The notes below the pieces were generated by a model. It was not told the origin of the DNA and made no database searches. It worked only from the letters and a program-made list of their open reading frames with translations. Made by a program: the position numbers and the translations under genes. Positions 1-9,481 of a DNA stretch of 64,000 bases are shown here, piece after piece. This stretch comes from Lysobacter dokdonensis DS-58 (GTDB lineage: Bacteria; Pseudomonadota; Gammaproteobacteria; Xanthomonadales; Xanthomonadaceae): NCBI RefSeq assembly GCF_000770795.1, contig NZ_JRKJ01000002.1, positions 62,001 to 126,000 of the forward strand, written 5' to 3'. How positions within the stretch are numbered: the first letter of the stretch is position 1; every line of letters starts with the position of its first letter.

Positions 1-989
1 GGATGGTGCAGTTGCTTGTCGGACACCGACAGCGACAACGCCACTTGGTCGCCCGCAGTCGGCGACCACGCCAGCCGGCCCGCGAGGCGTTCGAGCACGA
101 AGTCGCGGCGCTGATCCATCGACACATTGGCCGGCGCCGCGAGCGACGGATCGCGCGCGAACTCGGCGAAGGTCAGGTTGCCCGGCAACTGCGAGCGCGA
201 ATCGACCTTCGTGAAATACAGGCGGCCGTCGAGCGTCTCGTTGAAGCGGTAGCCGGCGTTGCCGAAGAATCGATACGTCTCCTGCACCGCGTGGTCGCGA
301 TAGCCGTCCTGCGAGGTGCCGGTCAGCGTCGCGTAGCCATCGGCGCGGCCCGAGACGCCTGCGGCGGCCACTTGCCCGCGGCGGAAATCGAACGATCCGC
401 CTTCGACGCGACCGGTGAACGACGGCGCGTCGTACCCGGTCGGCGACACGAAATCGATCGCGCCGCCGAGCGTCGCCGCGCCGTATTCCAGCGCGTTCGC
501 GCCGCGATACACCGTGATGTAGCGCGACGCGAGCGGTTCGATCGCCTGCATGTCGAAGGCGCCGTCGGCCAGGTTGATCGGCGTGCCGTCCTGCAGCACG
601 ACGAGCCCGCGCCCGTGGAAGGTGCGTTGCAGGCCGGAACCGCGGATCGAAACGCGCGATTCATCGGCGCCAAAGCGCGGCTGCACGAAGACACCCGGCG
701 CGAAGCCGAGCGCATCGACCAGCGTGCCCGCGCGGCGGTCGCGATAGGAATCGCCATCGATCACCGCGGTGCCGCCGGTGCGTTCGTTCGCCTTGCGGCG
801 TGCGTTGGCCAGGTCGTCGACCGTGCGGATCGGGCGCGCGCCCAGCACGGTGACGGTGTCGAGTTGTTCGGGCGTGCGTTGCGGCACGACCGGTTCGCCC
901 GCGTGCGACGGTGCGCACGCGAGCAACAAGGTGGACGCGAAGGCGACGCGGCAAGGCGCCGCGCATCGCGCGGAATACGGGGAAGACAT
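1..989 (-). CDS. TonB-dependent outer membrane receptor, N-terminal part (cut by window edge)
   Basis: The reading frame from ATG at 987-989 stays open to the window edge, giving about 329 residues of a receptor that usually has 650-750. Residues 1-30 look like a signal peptide ending in SHA. A TonB-box-like stretch (LDTVTVLGARP) follows near residue 43. The rest reads as a plug domain, with an SIRGSGLQ segment, a GRGLVVLQDGTPINLADG segment and YRGANALEYGAATLGGAIDFVSP. Such receptors import metal chelates or other large substrates across the outer membrane using TonB energy. The ligand cannot be read from this part. The upstream DUF2946 gene on the same strand suggests a metal such as copper, which is only an inference. 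Confidence 0.88.
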   Translation of the reverse strand, partial: MSSPYSARCAAPCRVAFASTLLLACAPSHAGEPVVPQRTPEQLDTVTVLGARPIRTVDDLANARRKANERTGGTAVIDGDSYRDRRAGTLVDALGFAPGVFVQPRFGADESRVSIRGSGLQRTFHGRGLVVLQDGTPINLADGAFDMQAIEPLASRYITVYRGANALEYGAATLGGAIDFVSPTGYDAPSFTGRVEGGSFDFRRGQVAAAGVSGRADGYATLTGTSQDGYRDHAVQETYRFFGNAGYRFNETLDGRLYFTKVDSRSQLPGNLTFAEFARDPSLAAPANVSMDQRRDFVLERLAGRLAWSPTAGDQVALSLSVSDKQLHH

Positions 990-1061
990 CGGTGCTCTCC
1001 TGAAGCACGAATACGACGCGCGCCGTCGATGACGGCCGCGCGGTCCGAAGATGGCGTCGAC

Positions 1062-1445
1062 TCAGGAGAAGGACGGCGGCCCGCGGGAGCCCAGGCCATT
1101 GGGATGGCGGAAGTTCGGCGGGGCCGCGGCTTCGACGACCGCCGGCGCGACCGGCACCGTGTCGGCGACCGCCGCCAGCGACGGGACGTCGGGCGAGACC
1201 AGCGATTGCAGCAACGGGCAGTAATCGCAATCGCCGTTGCCATGGTGCGGGGGCGGCGGGGTTTCCGGGGCGGCGTGGTGCATCGCCCCGGCCATCGCCA
1301 TCTGGTGACCGTGGTGGGCCTCCCCGGCCCGGGCCGCCTGCGCGAGGCGCCCGGCGACCGGCATCACCAACAGCGCGAACGTCGCCGCCAGCGCGAGCCG
1401 GTGCATCAGGCGGTGGAAGACGGTTGCACGCATGCCGGCGCGCAT
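1062..1445 (-). CDS. DUF2946 family protein, small His-rich exported protein
   Basis: 127 residues. A hydrophobic N-terminus (about residues 12-28, ending GRLAQA) suggests a signal peptide or anchor. It is followed by a His/Met-rich stretch (EAHHGHQMAMAGAMHH) and a DCDYCPLLQSL segment that matches the style of the DUF2946 family. Family members are small proteins often encoded beside TonB-dependent copper receptors; their biochemical role is not established. The ATG at 1443-1445 has a GAGG nine bases upstream; a second ATG at 1431-1433 would shorten it by four residues. It lies 72 bp upstream of the receptor gene on the same strand, so the two are probably expressed together. Confidence 0.7.
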   Translation of the reverse strand: MRAGMRATVFHRLMHRLALAATFALLVMPVAGRLAQAARAGEAHHGHQMAMAGAMHHAAPETPPPPHHGNGDCDYCPLLQSLVSPDVPSLAAVADTVPVAPAVVEAAAPPNFRHPNGLGSRGPPSFS

Positions 1446-1456
1446 TCTACCGGCCC

Positions 1457-2488
1457 TCAGGTGTGCGCGGGGGAGCGCGGGCGGCGGATGCGCTGGCGGT
1501 TGCTGCGCAGCGCGGAAACGCTTTTCGGAACCGGTTGCGCGCCCTTGCGCTCGCGCGAGAATGCGACGACGCGGTCGCGCCCGCGCGACTTGGCCAGGTA
1601 ACACATTTCGTCGGCGCGATAGAGCAATTCGTACGCGCTCAACTTGCCGTCGGCGAATTCGAGCTGGCCGATGCTCGCCCCGATGCGGAACACCTCGCCC
1701 TGCCACTCGAACGGATACGCGCCGATCGCACGACGCACCTTCTCGGCGACGTAGCTGGCCTGCTCCGGCGCGGCGTCTTCGAGCAGGATCGCGAATTCGT
1801 CGCCGCCCAGGCGCGCGAGCGCATCGTTCTCCCGCAACTGGCTGCGCAGCAACTTCGCCAGCTGGCGCAGCAGTTCGTCGCCGGCGGCGTGGCCGGCGGT
1901 GTCGTTCACCGGCTTGAAATGATCGAGGTCGAAGTACAGCAGCGCGTGGCGCGAGCCGTTTTCCTTCGCGCTCTGCACGGCGCGGCGCAGGCGGCTTTCG
2001 AATGCGCGACGGTTGGGCAGGCCCGTCAGCGGATCGTGGTGCGCCTGGTGCGTGAGCTCGTCGGTGAGGCGCTTGGCCGCGGTGACGTTGCGGAACGTCA
2101 CCACCGAGCCCAGCACGCGGCGCAGGTCGTCGACGATGGGAGAGACGTTGCCATCGACGAGCACCACGTGCCCGTCGCGACGGCGCAGCATCGTGAAGTG
2201 CCAGTCCGATTCGGGCGAGAGCGGATCCATGCCGTTGCCGTGCTCGTCGACGAAACGCACCACGTCGCCCAACGGGCGCTCGAGGGATTCGGGTTCCGTC
2301 CAGCCGGTCAGGTGCGCGGCGACGGGGTTGAGCAGCGTGATCTTGCCTTGCAGGTCGATGATCACCACGGCGTCGGAAATCGCCCGCACTGCGGCGTCCG
2401 CGAACCGGCACTGCTGGCGGCACGTCGCAAGTTCGCGCTCCAGGCGCGCGGTGGCCGCGTCCTGCGGCGGGTGTTGCGATTCGTCCAC
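1457..2488 (-). CDS. PAS-GGDEF diguanylate cyclase
   Basis: 343 residues, soluble: no membrane segment or signal peptide is visible. Residues about 1-30 are a short helical lead, and 30-140 form a PAS domain (AISDAVVIIDLQGKITLLN, then DGHVVLVDGNVSPI). Residues 145-310 form a GGDEF domain with DPLTGLPNR and the intact signature GGDEF at 228-232. RxxD at 219-222, exactly five residues before the signature, is the usual c-di-GMP inhibitory I-site. The protein should therefore make c-di-GMP from two GTP with product inhibition, gated by the PAS domain. It reads towards the DUF2946 and receptor genes; the stop is 11 bp before the DUF2946 start, so cotranscription is likely. Confidence 0.93.
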   Translation of the reverse strand: MDESQHPPQDAATARLERELATCRQQCRFADAAVRAISDAVVIIDLQGKITLLNPVAAHLTGWTEPESLERPLGDVVRFVDEHGNGMDPLSPESDWHFTMLRRRDGHVVLVDGNVSPIVDDLRRVLGSVVTFRNVTAAKRLTDELTHQAHHDPLTGLPNRRAFESRLRRAVQSAKENGSRHALLYFDLDHFKPVNDTAGHAAGDELLRQLAKLLRSQLRENDALARLGGDEFAILLEDAAPEQASYVAEKVRRAIGAYPFEWQGEVFRIGASIGQLEFADGKLSAYELLYRADEMCYLAKSRGRDRVVAFSRERKGAQPVPKSVSALRSNRQRIRRPRSPAHT

Positions 2489-2692
2489 GTTCGGGGGAAG
2501 TCGGTGGATACGGCCTTGGAGCGTAAGTGGCTTACTGCAAAGGTCAGGTGAGGTTCATTCCCGTGAGGTTTGCCGGAAGTCCGCCTGCGCCGCATTCAGA
2601 TTGATGCGGGGTTGCATGACCTTCGGTCCATGCGTCGGGGCGGGCCTCCGGCGCCATGATGGCGGCCCATCGACCGGAGAGAGACCCGCCCC

Positions 2693-4783
2693 ATGCAGCA
2701 CCGCATCGGCTGGATCCTGACCACCGCCCTGATCGTCGGTTGCAACGCGCAATCGCCGGCGGACAAGGCGGCCACCACCCCCGCGCCCGCCTCCACCACC
2801 GCGGCCAACGCCTCGCCGACCATCGGCATCGACCTGGCCGGCATCGACAAGTCCGTCAAGCCGGGCGACGACTTCGAGGAATACGCCAACGGCGCATGGC
2901 GCAACAAGACCGAGATCCCCGCCGACCGCGCGAGCATCGGCACGGGCTTCTACGTCTACGAACTCTCCGAAAAGCGCACGCGCGACCTGATCCAGAACGC
3001 CGGCAAGGCCAACCCCGCCGCAGGCACCGACGAGCGCAAGATCGCCGACTACTACGCCGCGTACATGGATGAGGGGACGATCGAGAAACGCGGCCTGCAG
3101 GCCATCGACGCCGACCTCAAGGCCATCGACGGCATCACCGACGTCGCATCGCTCTCTCGCGCGCTCGGCGGCCAGGTGCGCGCCGACACCGATCCGCTCA
3201 ACGCGACCAACTACGACACCGAACACCTCTTCGGCATCTTCGTCTCGCAACCGCTCGACAAGGCCGGCACGCAGGTGCCGTACCTGATGCAGGGCGGCCT
3301 GGGCATGCCGAACCGCGACTTCTACCTCGAGAAGGACCTCGCCGCGAAGCGCGACGCGTACCTGGCCTACATCGAGAAGATCCTCTCCACTTCGGGCACG
3401 CCGGACGCGAAGGCCAAGGCCAAGGCCGTCTTCGATCTCGAAATGAAGATCGCCAAGGCGCACACCTCGCTCGAAGAAAGCGGCGACGTGCACAAGGCCA
3501 ACAACCCCTGGCCGGTCGCCGAGTACGCCAAGCGTGCGCCGGGCATCGACTGGACGGCGTTCTTCGACGCCGCCGGCGTCGGTGGGCAGCCCATCGTGCT
3601 GGCATGGCAGCCCAACGCCATCGCGAACCTCTCGGCGCTGGTGGCCGGCGAACCGTTGCAGACGTGGAAGGATTACCTGCGCTTCCACACCATCAACCAT
3701 GGTGCGGGCCTGCTGCCGAAGGCCTATGCGGACGCCGCCTATGACTTCTACGGCCGCACGCTGTCGGGCACGCAGAAGCAGACCGATCGCTGGAAGCGCG
3801 GCATCAACTCGACCAACAACGCACTGGGCGACGCCGTCGGCGAGATCTATGCCAAGGAGTACTTCCCGGCCTCGTCGAAGGCGCAGGTCGAGGACATGGT
3901 GAAGAACATCGTCGCCGCGTTCGACGATCGCCTGACCAAGCTCGACTGGATGAAGCCCGAGACCAAGGCCAAGGCGCGCACCAAGGTCAAGGAAATGCAG
4001 GTCGCCGTCGGCTACCCGGAAACCTGGCGCGATTACGCGTCGCTGGAGATCCGCCCCGACGATGCGCTCGGCAACTTCCTGCGCGCGGAGAAGTTCGAGT
4101 ACCAGCACCAGCTCTCGAAGCTCGGCAAGCCGCTGGATCGCCGCGAATGGTGGATGACGCCGCAGACGGTCAACGCGGTGAACCTGCCGCTGCAGAACGC
4201 GCTGAACTTCCCGGCGGCGATCCTCGAAGCGCCCTTCTTCGACCCGAAGGCCGACCCCGCCGCCAATTACGGTGCGATCGGTGCGGTGATCGGCCACGAG
4301 ATCAGCCACAGCTTCGACAACACCGGCGCCGAGTTCGATTCGGACGGCACGCTGCGCAACTGGTGGACGAAGGAGGACATGGCGCACTTCAAGACCGCCG
4401 CCGCCGCGCTCGCCGCGCAGTACGACGCGTACGAACCGATCAAGGGCGTGCACCTCAACGGCAATCTCGTGCTCGGCGAGAACATCGCCGACGTCGCGGG
4501 CCTGGCCGCTGCGCACGCGGCGTACCGCAAGTCGTTGAACGGCAAGGAGGCGCCCGTGATCGACGGCCTGACCGGCGACCAGCGCTTCTTCATCGCCTTC
4601 GCGCAAGCGTGGCGAGCCAAGGTGCGCGAAGCGGCCCTGCGCAACCAGATCATCGGCGATGGCCATTCGCCGGCGCGCTACCGCGCACTGACGGTGCGCA
4701 ACCTCGATCCGTGGTACCAGGCCTTCGACGTCAAGGACGGCAAGCTGTTCCTCGCGCCGGACAAGCGCGTGCAGGTCTACTGA
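2693..4783 (+). CDS. M13 family zinc metallopeptidase (PepO/neprilysin type) lipoprotein
   Basis: 696 residues, the normal length for bacterial M13 peptidases. The N-terminus has a lipobox (LIVGC, Cys17), so the mature protein is probably lipid-anchored in the periplasm or outer membrane. The zinc site HEISH is at 535-539 and the third ligand lies in GENIAD (Glu596). The conserved tail with a YRALTVRNLDPWYQAFDV-like segment is present. The family cleaves oligopeptides. The ATG at 2693 follows a GAGAG stretch about 10 bases upstream and is the only start that gives the lipoprotein signal. The gene stands alone, divergent from the diguanylate cyclase, and ends at a strong terminator. Confidence 0.95.
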   Translation: MQHRIGWILTTALIVGCNAQSPADKAATTPAPASTTAANASPTIGIDLAGIDKSVKPGDDFEEYANGAWRNKTEIPADRASIGTGFYVYELSEKRTRDLIQNAGKANPAAGTDERKIADYYAAYMDEGTIEKRGLQAIDADLKAIDGITDVASLSRALGGQVRADTDPLNATNYDTEHLFGIFVSQPLDKAGTQVPYLMQGGLGMPNRDFYLEKDLAAKRDAYLAYIEKILSTSGTPDAKAKAKAVFDLEMKIAKAHTSLEESGDVHKANNPWPVAEYAKRAPGIDWTAFFDAAGVGGQPIVLAWQPNAIANLSALVAGEPLQTWKDYLRFHTINHGAGLLPKAYADAAYDFYGRTLSGTQKQTDRWKRGINSTNNALGDAVGEIYAKEYFPASSKAQVEDMVKNIVAAFDDRLTKLDWMKPETKAKARTKVKEMQVAVGYPETWRDYASLEIRPDDALGNFLRAEKFEYQHQLSKLGKPLDRREWWMTPQTVNAVNLPLQNALNFPAAILEAPFFDPKADPAANYGAIGAVIGHEISHSFDNTGAEFDSDGTLRNWWTKEDMAHFKTAAAALAAQYDAYEPIKGVHLNGNLVLGENIADVAGLAAAHAAYRKSLNGKEAPVIDGLTGDQRFFIAFAQAWRAKVREAALRNQIIGDGHSPARYRALTVRNLDPWYQAFDVKDGKLFLAPDKRVQVY

Positions 4784-4818
4784 TGCACTGAGGGAAAACC
4801 CTCACGCATGTGACACCG

Positions 4819-4846
4819 ACGGGCCGCCAACGCGGCCCGTTTTTTT
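4819..4846 (+). terminator. Rho-independent terminator after the M13 peptidase gene
   Basis: An eight-base stem (acgggccg pairing with cggcccgt), a six-base loop and a run of seven T end the M13 transcript 36 bp after the stop codon. Confidence 0.92.
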
Positions 4847-4976
4847 AGGCTCGATGCCGATTCCGCATTGTTGACCAACACTCTCCCCGTTGAGCCGCAT
4901 TCGCTTAACGCGGCTTTCATTGCGTGGGCACCATGGTGCAGTTGAACGCAAACGACTGAATACGGTCCGGGGGAAC

Positions 4977-6440
4977 ATGGATCGACTCAACCGCCATGGC
5001 AGGCGGCGCACACACCATCACCGCGCGTGGCTGCTCGCGGGCATCGGCATCGGCGTGGCCATCGTCGCACTGCTCGCATTCGAAGCGTGGCGCCAGCATC
5101 TGCGGGCCGAGGCCACGCAGGCTTTCGTCGCACAGACGACCGGCGTGCTGCACGACACGCTCGCATTGCAGGCCACGGCCGCGGCGATGGAAGCGCATCA
5201 TCGTGGTTACCTGCTGACCGGCGATCCCGCGCTGCGCGCGGAACGCGAGTCGGCATGGCGTGAGGCCCTGCGCGAAAGCGACTCGCTGCGGCGCAAGCTC
5301 GCCGGCGACCGGGCCCAGATCGCCCGCGTGGACGACGTGCGCGATGCATTGCGGGCGCGGCACGCGCTCATGATCGAGACTTCCCGGCAGGCCGCGCTCG
5401 GCGAGGCCGACCTGGTGCGTCGCAGTTTCCAGGTCCGTGGCGCCGACGCCTACGCGCGCGTTCGCGCCGAACTCGGTGCGGTCCGCAGTGCCGCCGCGCA
5501 GCGCCGCCAGCAGCGCGTCGCGAGCGCGCAGCGGAGTGCGGAGCGGTTCGTCGACCTGCTCGTGTTCGGAACGGCGGCGGCGCTGGTGCTCGTCCTGGTG
5601 ATGACGTGGGAACTGGCGCGGCTGTTGCGGCGCAACGACCGCATCCGCGCAGCGCTGGAGGAAGACGTCCGGAAGCGCCGCGCCGTCGAGAACGAAGTGC
5701 GCGCGCTCAACGAGAAGCTGACGAGCAACGCCGAGGCACTGGAAAGCAGCAATCGTGAACTCGAAGCCTTCAGCTACACGATCTCGCACGACCTGCGCGC
5801 CCCGCTGCGCCACATCGACGGCTACGCGAAGATGCTGCGGGAGGACGCCGGCCCCGCGCTGAGCGACGACATGCGCCGATACGTCGAGGTGATCAGCGAC
5901 GGCGCACGCCGCATGGGCACGCTCATCGACGACCTGCTCGCGTTCTCGCGCCTCGGGCGCAAGCCGATCGAGCGCACCCACGTCGACATGACCGCCCTCG
6001 CCCGCCAGGCCTTGTACGAAGCAGGCGGTGCGAACTCGAACGCACGCGTGCGCATCGATCCGCTGCCGCCCGCCGACGCGGACCCCGCGCTGCTGCGCCA
6101 GGCCTGGGTCAACCTGCTGTCCAACGCGCTGAAGTACAGCGCGCCCCGCGGCGCCGACGCACGCGTGGAGATCGAAGGCGAGACCGACGGCGATCGCGTG
6201 CGTTACACGGTGCGCGACAACGGCGTCGGCTTCGACATGCGCTACGCCGACAAGCTGTTCGGCGTGTTCCAGCGCCTGCACGCCAACGACGAATTCGAAG
6301 GCACCGGCGTCGGCCTGGCGATCGTGCAGCGCATCGTCGCGCGCCACGGCGGGCGCGTCACGGCGAACGCGACGCTCGGCGAAGGCGCGGTCTTCACCAT
6401 GGAGTTCCCGGCGCACGCGCTGGAAGGAGCGGCCGCGTGA
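4977..6440 (+). CDS. CHASE3-type membrane sensor histidine kinase
   Basis: 487 residues. A membrane segment at about 17-37 and a second at about 185-208 bracket a periplasmic helical sensor of CHASE3 type (HHRGYLLTGDPALRAERE). After a coiled linker comes the HisKA domain with phospho-acceptor His271 (SHDLRAPLRH), then a HATPase domain with N box (WVNLLSNALKYS) and G boxes (DNGVGFD, GTGVGLAI). The arrangement resembles the kinases paired with Rcp1-like receivers. The ATG at 4977 was chosen over an in-frame ATG at 4890 because GGGGGA lies directly upstream and the extra 29 residues are arginine-rich and not family-like. It overlaps the next gene at GTGA (6437-6440), so translation is coupled. 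Confidence 0.93.
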   Translation: MDRLNRHGRRRTHHHRAWLLAGIGIGVAIVALLAFEAWRQHLRAEATQAFVAQTTGVLHDTLALQATAAAMEAHHRGYLLTGDPALRAERESAWREALRESDSLRRKLAGDRAQIARVDDVRDALRARHALMIETSRQAALGEADLVRRSFQVRGADAYARVRAELGAVRSAAAQRRQQRVASAQRSAERFVDLLVFGTAAALVLVLVMTWELARLLRRNDRIRAALEEDVRKRRAVENEVRALNEKLTSNAEALESSNRELEAFSYTISHDLRAPLRHIDGYAKMLREDAGPALSDDMRRYVEVISDGARRMGTLIDDLLAFSRLGRKPIERTHVDMTALARQALYEAGGANSNARVRIDPLPPADADPALLRQAWVNLLSNALKYSAPRGADARVEIEGETDGDRVRYTVRDNGVGFDMRYADKLFGVFQRLHANDEFEGTGVGLAIVQRIVARHGGRVTANATLGEGAVFTMEFPAHALEGAAA

Positions 6441-6874
6441 ACCTGCGCCAGGTGGAAATCCTGCTGGTCGAAGATTCGAAGGCCGACGCGGAGATGACGC
6501 TGCGCACGCTCAGCAAGCACGGGATCGCCAACCACGTCGACTGGGTGCGCGATGGCGTGCAGGCGCTCGAATGGCTGTTCCGCGAGGGCGAATACGCCGG
6601 GCGCGACAACGGCGACCCGCGGCTGGTCCTGCTCGACATCAAGATGCCGCGCATGGACGGCCTGCAGGTGCTGGAGCGCATGAAGCGCGACCCGCGCACG
6701 CAACGCATCCCCGTCGTGATGATGACCTCCTCGCGCGAGGAGTTCGATCTGCTCGCCAGTTACACGCTCGGCGTCAACAGCTTCATCGTCAAGCCCGTCG
6801 ACTTCGATGCGTTCGCGAGCACGATCGCGCAAGTCGGCATGTACTGGATGATCGCCAACGAGGTGCCGGATTGA
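6437..6874 (+). CDS. Stand-alone response regulator receiver (Rcp1-like)
   Basis: 145 residues consisting only of a receiver domain. The acidic pair is in LLVEDSKADAE, the phospho-acceptor is Asp67 (VLLDIKMPRMDG), and the conserved Ser/Thr and Lys are in MMTSS and FIVKPVD (Lys119). There is no output domain, as in CheY- or Rcp1-type shuttle proteins. It starts with GTG inside the stop codon of the kinase gene and its own stop overlaps the ATG of the next gene, so the three products are made together. It is inferred to carry phosphate from the CHASE3 kinase, or to modulate it. Confidence 0.93.
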   Translation: MNLRQVEILLVEDSKADAEMTLRTLSKHGIANHVDWVRDGVQALEWLFREGEYAGRDNGDPRLVLLDIKMPRMDGLQVLERMKRDPRTQRIPVVMMTSSREEFDLLASYTLGVNSFIVKPVDFDAFASTIAQVGMYWMIANEVPD

Positions 6875-9471
6875 TGGACCGACGCACGCAGCCACTGGAA
6901 GTGCTGATGGTGGAGGACTCGCCCGCCGACGCCGAGCTGATCCTGCGCGCCATGCGCGATCTCGGCATCCCGATCCGGCACCGGCGCGTCACCAGCGAAC
7001 ATGCGATGCGGATGGCGCTGGCCGAAACGCGGCCCGACATCATCCTCAGCGATTTCTCGATGCCGGGCTTCAGCGGCCAGGAGGCGTTGCAGATCGCGCG
7101 CGAAGTCGTGGCCGAAACACCCTTCATCTTCGTCTCCGGCACGATCGGCGAGGAACTCGCCATCGAGGCGGTCAAGCGCGGCGCGGACGACTACGTCCTG
7201 AAGGACAACCTGCGCCGCCTGCCGTCGGCGATGGACCGCGCGATCCGCTCGGCGCACGAGCGTGCCGAACGCTTGCGGATCTCCGCGCAGTTGCGCGAAA
7301 GCGAGGAGCGCTTCCGCAGCATCGTCGAATCGAGCCTGGACTGGATCTGGGAGATCGACCGGACCGGCCTCATCGTCTACAGCAACGAGGCGGTGCGTGA
7401 CATCCTGGGGTACACGGCGCGCGAGGTGATCGGGCGCAACATGCTCGACCTGATGTCGCCGATCTCGCGCGCAGCGGCCGAAGCGCTGATCCCGCAGTAC
7501 CTCGTCGGCTCGGGCCGCTGGCGCCGCCGCAGCATGGCGTTCGTGCACCGCGACGGCAGCGAACGCATGCTGCTCAGCAACGCGCGCTCGATGCACGACG
7601 ACGGACAGACGGTCCTGGGCTTCCGCGGCACGCACCACGACGACACCGAGCGCATCAAGCAGGACCGCAAGATCCGTACGTTGGTGCGCATCCATTCGGT
7701 GCTCAGCGCCTTCGGCACGGAAGTGTTGCGCGCGACCGACCGCAAGCAGGTGCTGGACCGCGCGTGCCATGTCGCGGTCGAACAGGGCGGGTTCCGCGCA
7801 GCGTTCATCGTGGAGCGCGGGCAGGACGACATGCTGCGCTTCGTCGCACGCTGCGGGGCGCCCGAGGTGCTCGCGGCGATTCTGCACGCCGATCCGATGT
7901 CGTTGCTGGACACCGACGACCCGCGGGCGGCCTATCCCGGCGTGCGCGCGATCCGCGAGGCGCGGACGATCGCCATGCAGGACCTCTCCGACCCCGCGCT
8001 CCCCGAACGCCTGCGCGCGACCATGGAGGACGCCGGCGTGTGCTCCGAGGTCGCCCTGCCGCTCGGCACGCCGCCGTGGGGCGCGATGCTGTTGTTCTCG
8101 GCCACGAAGCAACGTACCGACGACGAGGAAGCCGAGTTGCTCGGCCGACTGGCCGGCGACATCGCGTACGCCGCGGACTTCATCCAGAAGAGCGAGCGCC
8201 TCGAGTATCTGGCTTACCACAACCCCATCACCGGCTTGCCGAATCGCGCCGAGTTCCGCGAACGCCTGCCGGCCATGCTGCAAGTCGTGGGCCCGCTGGC
8301 GGTCGCCGTGCTCGACGTGCAGGGCTTCGGGCGCATCAACGAGTCGCGCGGACGCCCCTACGGTGATGCGTTGTTGAAGGAAGTCGGCCAGGCGCTGTCG
8401 CGCATCGATGGCGGCGGCCTCGTCGCGCATCCGGAGTCCGACAACTTCACCGTGGCATGGCCGGCCGGCGCCGACGACTTGCATGCAGTGTCCGCACGGC
8501 TCGATGCGTTCCTGCACCAGCTGGGACACACGCCCTTCGTCGTCGACGGTGAATCGGTCTACATCACGTTGTCCGCAGGCCTCGCCTTGTCGCCGTTGCA
8601 CGGCAACGACGGAGAATCCCTGGAGCAAAGCGCACTCGCCGCGCTGGCGGAAGCGAAGAAGCGTCGCGCCCGGGTCCTGCCTTTCACCGAAGACTTGCGC
8701 GGCCGTGCGGCGCGACGCCTGGAGCTGGAACGCGACCTGCGCACTGCCATCGAGCGCAACCAGTTCGCGCTCTACTACCAGCCGAAATTCCACACCGGCA
8801 CGCAACGCTTGCTCGGCGCCGAAGCCTTGCTGCGTTGGGTGCTGCCGGACGGCACGATCATCGGGCCGGTGGAGTTCATCCCGGTGCTCGAGGAAACCGG
8901 GCTCATCGTGCAGGTCGGGCGCTGGGTGCTCAAGCGCGCGCTCGCCACCGCGACGCGCTGGCGCGAAAAACATCCGAGCATCCGCATCGCGGTCAATCTC
9001 TCCGCGCGCGAATTGCGCAGCGCCGACTTCATCGAAGCCTACGCGGCCATCCTCGGCCCGTACGCGGGCGAGCAGCCCATCGACATCGAAGTGACCGAGA
9101 GCCTGTTGATGGACGATGTCGAGCGGAGCACGCACTTGCTCGATCGCCTGCGCGAACTCGGCTGCCGCGTGGCCATCGACGACTTCGGCACGGGTTACTC
9201 GTCGCTGAACTATCTCGCGCGCCTGCCGGCCGACGAGATCAAGATCGACCGCAGCTTCGTCGCGCTGCTGACCGAATCACCGGAAACGATGGGCCTGGTC
9301 ACCAACATCATCACCCTCGCCCACTCGCTGTCCCTGCAGGTCGTGGCCGAAGGCGTGGAAGAGGAAGATCAGGCCAAGCTGCTGCGCCTGCTGCGATGCG
9401 ACGCGATGCAGGGGTATCTGTTCGGCAGGCCGATGTCGGAAGAGGAGTTCGCGCGGCGGTTCTTCAACTGA
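6874..9471 (+). CDS. REC-PAS-GAF-GGDEF-EAL protein, probable c-di-GMP phosphodiesterase
   Basis: 865 residues. The order is: receiver (8-125) with phospho-acceptor Asp60 (DIILSDFSMPG); PAS (about 150-265, ESEERFRSIVESSLDWIWEID); GAF (about 275-435); GGDEF (about 450-605); EAL (about 615-860). The GGDEF signature is degenerate (HPESDNF), so cyclase activity is unlikely. The EAL domain keeps Glu650 (AEALLRW), the DDFGTGYSS loop (Asp769, Asp770) and EGVEEE, so it should hydrolyse c-di-GMP. The ATG at 6874-6876 overlaps the stop of the receiver gene. The context indicates a phosphorelay from the CHASE3 kinase that lowers c-di-GMP. Confidence 0.93.
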   Translation: MDRRTQPLEVLMVEDSPADAELILRAMRDLGIPIRHRRVTSEHAMRMALAETRPDIILSDFSMPGFSGQEALQIAREVVAETPFIFVSGTIGEELAIEAVKRGADDYVLKDNLRRLPSAMDRAIRSAHERAERLRISAQLRESEERFRSIVESSLDWIWEIDRTGLIVYSNEAVRDILGYTAREVIGRNMLDLMSPISRAAAEALIPQYLVGSGRWRRRSMAFVHRDGSERMLLSNARSMHDDGQTVLGFRGTHHDDTERIKQDRKIRTLVRIHSVLSAFGTEVLRATDRKQVLDRACHVAVEQGGFRAAFIVERGQDDMLRFVARCGAPEVLAAILHADPMSLLDTDDPRAAYPGVRAIREARTIAMQDLSDPALPERLRATMEDAGVCSEVALPLGTPPWGAMLLFSATKQRTDDEEAELLGRLAGDIAYAADFIQKSERLEYLAYHNPITGLPNRAEFRERLPAMLQVVGPLAVAVLDVQGFGRINESRGRPYGDALLKEVGQALSRIDGGGLVAHPESDNFTVAWPAGADDLHAVSARLDAFLHQLGHTPFVVDGESVYITLSAGLALSPLHGNDGESLEQSALAALAEAKKRRARVLPFTEDLRGRAARRLELERDLRTAIERNQFALYYQPKFHTGTQRLLGAEALLRWVLPDGTIIGPVEFIPVLEETGLIVQVGRWVLKRALATATRWREKHPSIRIAVNLSARELRSADFIEAYAAILGPYAGEQPIDIEVTESLLMDDVERSTHLLDRLRELGCRVAIDDFGTGYSSLNYLARLPADEIKIDRSFVALLTESPETMGLVTNIITLAHSLSLQVVAEGVEEEDQAKLLRLLRCDAMQGYLFGRPMSEEEFARRFFN

Positions 9472-9481
9472 TGCGAGAAGA

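Noticed and set aside
3-1601. 532-codon plus-strand open frame at the left edge
   Set aside because: It runs opposite to the receptor and DUF2946 genes and is arginine-rich throughout.
2555-4666. 703-codon open frame antisense to the M13 peptidase gene
   Set aside because: The plus strand encodes a full M13 peptidase with HEISH and GENIAD motifs. The antisense frame is arginine- and valine-rich and is open only because of high-GC codon bias.
4871-4910. TTGACC with a possible promoter for the CHASE3 kinase operon
   Set aside because: No acceptable -10 hexamer lies 16-18 bases downstream, so it was not listed as a promoter.
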